Shown piece by piece: positions 61,876-64,000 of a stretch of 64,000 nt of DNA. The first letter of the stretch is position 1. Every line of letters starts with the position of its first letter. The notes below the pieces were generated by a model. The model ran no database searches, was not told the DNA's origin, and was given only the letters and a program-made list of their open reading frames with translations. A program made the translations under genes and the position numbers. The stretch is from Ferruginibacter sp. (GTDB lineage: Bacteria > Bacteroidota > Bacteroidia > Chitinophagales > Chitinophagaceae): NCBI GenBank assembly GCA_025963635.1, contig JAOQAK010000080.1, positions 186,001-250,000 on the forward strand, in the 5' to 3' direction.

Positions 61876-61883
61876 CAAAAATA
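61876..61883 (-). promoter_or_regulatory. -7 box for miaB
   Basis: On the minus strand TATTTTTG matches TAnnTTTG exactly, 14 bases upstream of the ATG at 61862. No -33 element. The spacer up to 62167 otherwise holds one hairpin and a few heptad repeats. Confidence 0.45.
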
Positions 61884-62028
61884 GGAAATAATGTTGTTAT
61901 TGTGTCAGATTGGCAGCGAAAGATATGATTGCTTTAGCATTTGATAGGGCAGGTGGCTTAGAAGAGGAGATGATTCTAACAGCAAACACTTTCTGACAAT
62001 GATGCAGAGGAGTAAATAATTGAAATAA

Positions 62029-62055
62029 ACAACCCCGCTGATGATGGGGGGTTGT
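62029..62055 (-). terminator. hairpin downstream of the TauE/ppa unit
   Basis: ACAACCCC and GGGGTTGT pair over 8 bp around an 11-base loop. On the minus strand it is followed by TTATTTCAATT, a weak T-rich tail. It lies about 115 bases after the TauE stop. Confidence 0.6.
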
Positions 62056-62136
62056 AAATATTATAACATAAAAACGTCTCTCCGGTAATTTTATATGGAA
62101 GAATAAGGAGTGAGCCGGATATGCAAATGGTTTATA

Positions 62137-62166
62137 ACCATCAACCATCAACTTTCAACCGTTTAC
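62137..62166. repeat. short ATCAACC/TTTCAACC heptads
   Basis: ACCATCAACCATCAACTTTC then AACC: three to four 7-bp units of the same family as at 31487 and 44200, immediately before the TauE stop codon. Confidence 0.5.
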
Positions 62167-62167
62167 A

Positions 62168-62602
62168 TCATTGCTTTCGCAGTTCAACATTAGTAGTTTT
62201 TATTTCTTTTCTCTTATCAAAAAACATCATTTTGATTGCGACAACGATCATTAAAACGGCAAAGCATTTTTTAATCGTTTCCTGCGATAAATTGACGGCA
62301 ATCTTGCTACCGAAGTAACTGCCTGCTACAAATCCTACGGCAAGCAACCCCACAATTTTGAAGTCGACATACCCCTGTTTATAATAGGTTAATACCGCCA
62401 GGATGCCCACGGGTAATAATATCAGTGCAAGCGAAGTTCCCTGCGCCGAATGCTGCGACATACCGAGAAAATAGATTAAGGCCGGTACAATGATCAGCCC
62501 GCCACCTACTCCTACGAGTCCGCTTAGCATACCGGCGGCGATACCAATCAAAATAACGATCAATATAAGTTGTGTACCCATTTGTTTATTTTTTGAAATC
62601 AT
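62168..62602 (-). CDS. half-size TauE/SafE (TSUP) membrane protein
   Basis: A 144-residue protein with four hydrophobic segments. The TSUP motif GMLSGLVGVGGGLIIVPALI opens it; QGTSLALILLPVGILAVLTY and VGFVAGSYFGSKIAVNLSQE follow. Classical TauE/SafE has two such halves in about 250 residues, so this would work as a dimer. Its start ATGA overlaps the ppa stop, which favours translational coupling; a later Met (MGTQLIL) is an alternative. Anion export (sulfite, sulfoacetate or another) is the family role. Confidence 0.82.
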   Translation of the reverse strand: MISKNKQMGTQLILIVILIGIAAGMLSGLVGVGGGLIIVPALIYFLGMSQHSAQGTSLALILLPVGILAVLTYYKQGYVDFKIVGLLAVGFVAGSYFGSKIAVNLSQETIKKCFAVLMIVVAIKMMFFDKRKEIKTTNVELRKQ

Positions 62603-63144
62603 CTTTTGTTGGGGAACTTTCTTTTGTAATACGCAATGGCATCCTGGATGATTTCATAGGCAGTTTCTTTATCCTGGAACTCATCTATCTCCACAACTTT
62701 ATTCTCCAGCACCTTATAGTTCTCGAAATAATTTCTCAATACTGAAATAAAGTGTTTGGGTAAATCGTGCACACTGGTAATATGGTTAACAGTAGGATCG
62801 TTGGTGGCAACGGCGATAATTTTATCATCCTTTTCCCCGTTATCAATCATCTGCATGTTACCGATCACGGTAGCTTCAACAAGGCATAAAGGCTGAATGC
62901 TTTCGCTGCACATTACGAGTATATCCAAGGGATCATTATCATGCCCTAATGTTTGGGGAATAAAACCATAATTGATAGGGTAGTGGAAAGAGGAATGAAT
63001 GATACGGTCTAAAAGCAATAAACCGGTTTCCTTATCAATTTCATATTTAGCCCTGGAACCCTGTGGGATTTCTATCAGGCCATTTACAATTTGGGGCGAT
63101 TGCTTTCCATAATGGGCACCGTGCCAGGGATGTAGTACGTACAT
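62599..63144 (-). CDS. ppa: inorganic pyrophosphatase (family I)
   Basis: A 181-residue soluble enzyme. The signature DNDPLDILVM is present, with GSRAKYEIDKETG and YPINYGFIPQT before it. It hydrolyses PPi. It lies in a minus-strand cluster with crcB and TauE. Fluoride is a classic inhibitor of this enzyme family. Confidence 0.94.
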   Translation of the reverse strand: MYVLHPWHGAHYGKQSPQIVNGLIEIPQGSRAKYEIDKETGLLLLDRIIHSSFHYPINYGFIPQTLGHDNDPLDILVMCSESIQPLCLVEATVIGNMQMIDNGEKDDKIIAVATNDPTVNHITSVHDLPKHFISVLRNYFENYKVLENKVVEIDEFQDKETAYEIIQDAIAYYKRKFPNKR

Positions 63145-63195
63145 GTTAGTTTGATGATTGTTTTTATTGTTTCTATGAATTATTTTACTGTGGTG

Positions 63196-63570
63196 TTATT
63201 CTGTTATAAGGTTGATGAATTTAAAACCCAACCAAACCGCCATAATGCCCAGCAATACACTTCCGGTTATATTCAGTGCGAGCATTCCATATCTGCGGGC
63301 TTCAAAAAGTAGGAAATTATCCAGCGAAAAGGCTGAGAAAGTAGTGAAGCCTCCACAGATCCCGGTGGCTAAAAACAATTTCCAATTGCCGGCGAATGCT
63401 TCATTCTTTACGCTGAGTGCCATCACCAGGCCGATAATAAAACTCCCGGTAATATTAATCAACAAAATAGCGAGTGGAAAAGCCCGTGGTCCAACCAGCA
63501 ATGCACTTGCGTATCTCATCATGCTCCCTATTGCGCCGCCCAACCCAATTATTAAAAAGTTCCTGATCAC
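63196..63570 (-). CDS. crcB: fluoride channel CrcB/Fluc
   Basis: A 124-residue protein with four transmembrane segments. Characteristic stretches are GGAIGSMMRYASALL, NITGSFIIGLVMALS and GICGGFTTFSAFSLDN, the latter with the Phe box region and Ser/Thr track of the pore. It functions as a dual-topology dimer that exports F-. No crcB (fluoride) riboswitch is visible in the 10-base gap to the upstream gene. Confidence 0.93.
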   Translation of the reverse strand: MIRNFLIIGLGGAIGSMMRYASALLVGPRAFPLAILLINITGSFIIGLVMALSVKNEAFAGNWKLFLATGICGGFTTFSAFSLDNFLLFEARRYGMLALNITGSVLLGIMAVWLGFKFINLITE

Positions 63571-63580
63571 GTATCCTGCT

Positions 63581-63985
63581 TTACATGTTTCCGGAAAAAG
63601 TGTATTTCAAATCAACGAACCACTGACCATCAACTCTTACCATCTTCACCTTGTTGCTTTTATCTTTTTTGTATGAGTTGGAATAATTTACAATGCTCAC
63701 GGAATCGCTTACAGGGCTGATCTCATTGATAATAATATCTGCATTCTTGTAATTTTCAAGTTCTTCCCTGCTTTTTGATTCATATTCTTTTTTAAAGAGA
63801 TCGAAGTACTGCTTGTTGGTTTCTTCTTTCAAAACATAGGTTTCCGCCTCTTTAAAATTATTTTCAAGAATATCTTTTATAAAAGCGCGGGCAACTTCGA
63901 TATCCGTATTGGGAACTTTCCTTTGGTTACAGGAAGCACTAAGTAACATTAAACCAACAATTGCAAACAAGAATTTCCGTTTCAT
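63581..63985 (-). CDS. DUF4878-like lipoprotein
   Basis: A 134-residue protein with lipobox LSASC (Cys19). The body (EVARAFIKDILENNFKEAET, YFDLFKKEYESKSREELENY, VKMVRVDGQWFVDLKYTFSG) fits the NTF2-like DUF4878 fold. It is the first visible gene of a unit with crcB, 10 bases apart. Function unknown. Confidence 0.75.
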   Translation of the reverse strand: MKRKFLFAIVGLMLLSASCNQRKVPNTDIEVARAFIKDILENNFKEAETYVLKEETNKQYFDLFKKEYESKSREELENYKNADIIINEISPVSDSVSIVNYSNSYKKDKSNKVKMVRVDGQWFVDLKYTFSGNM

Positions 63986-64000
63986 AGTTAAAGTTAAACA

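Noticed and set aside
61897..62151. 84-codon minus-strand reading frame between miaB and tauE
   Set aside because: It crosses a terminator-like hairpin and heptad repeats and has no family features.
63571..63580. Fluoride riboswitch upstream of crcB
   Set aside because: Only 10 bases separate crcB from the previous gene and no riboswitch core was seen there.

Overview
The window is a chromosomal segment of a Bacteroidota bacterium, most likely a Chitinophagaceae-type organism. The evidence is a flexirubin-type pigment cluster, perfect matches to the Bacteroidota promoter -7 box (TAnnTTTG) upstream of several genes, many short lipoproteins with Bacteroidota family signatures (DUF6515, NlpE-like, LptE-like), a half-size TauE/SafE protein and a MutS2-like protein without a Smr domain. 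No phage, transposase, CRISPR array or rRNA operon was seen.

Layout. Positions 1-2490 hold a truncated B12-binding radical SAM gene and two membrane-protein genes. 2840-8909 holds a small lysine-rich ORF and a complete MFP/RND/OMF efflux operon. 9222-12705 holds an SDR, a beheaded alcohol dehydrogenase, an AmpD-type amidase, a decayed small membrane gene and tRNA-Ser(UGA). 12746-22227 holds MutS2, DUF6515, two tandem NlpE-like paralogs, a GH42 beta-galactosidase opposite a frameshifted aldose 1-epimerase, and two lipoproteins. 22327-25845 is a one-module NRPS with only part of a condensation domain and a Cys-type thioesterase. 26574-32400 holds housekeeping and accessory enzymes (esterase, M20 amidohydrolase, GNAT, RRM protein, NdpA-like protein, HAD phosphatase). 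32663-35273 is an alkylation-damage operon in which the parts of Ada are split over separate genes and joined by two 2OG-Fe(II) dioxygenases, one of them AlkB.

The main feature is 36304-54564, an aryl-polyene/flexirubin-type biosynthetic cluster of about 20 genes. A tyrosine ammonia-lyase-like enzyme would make 4-coumarate. Two ACPs, three ketosynthases with intact Cys-His-His triads, two KS-fold proteins without the catalytic Cys, a ketoreductase and two hotdog dehydratases would extend it to a polyene. An O-methyltransferase, a flavin-dependent halogenase-family enzyme and a CrtI-like oxidoreductase could tailor it. A LpxL-type acyltransferase, a thioesterase, a polysaccharide deacetylase-family protein, LolA and a small lipoprotein would handle release, acylation and envelope delivery. 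I did not find in the window an acid-activating ligase, an MMPL exporter or dialkylresorcinol (DarA/DarB) genes.

54764-63985 returns to core functions: YdcF-like protein, MltG, SecG, an acidic TPR-like protein, LptE, a sigma-54 activator, MiaB, TauE/SafE, inorganic pyrophosphatase, the CrcB fluoride channel and a DUF4878-like lipoprotein.

Two families of short repeats recur between genes: tandem 7-bp units of varying sequence, and a C-rich/G-rich hairpin. Several of them supply the ends of coding sequences.
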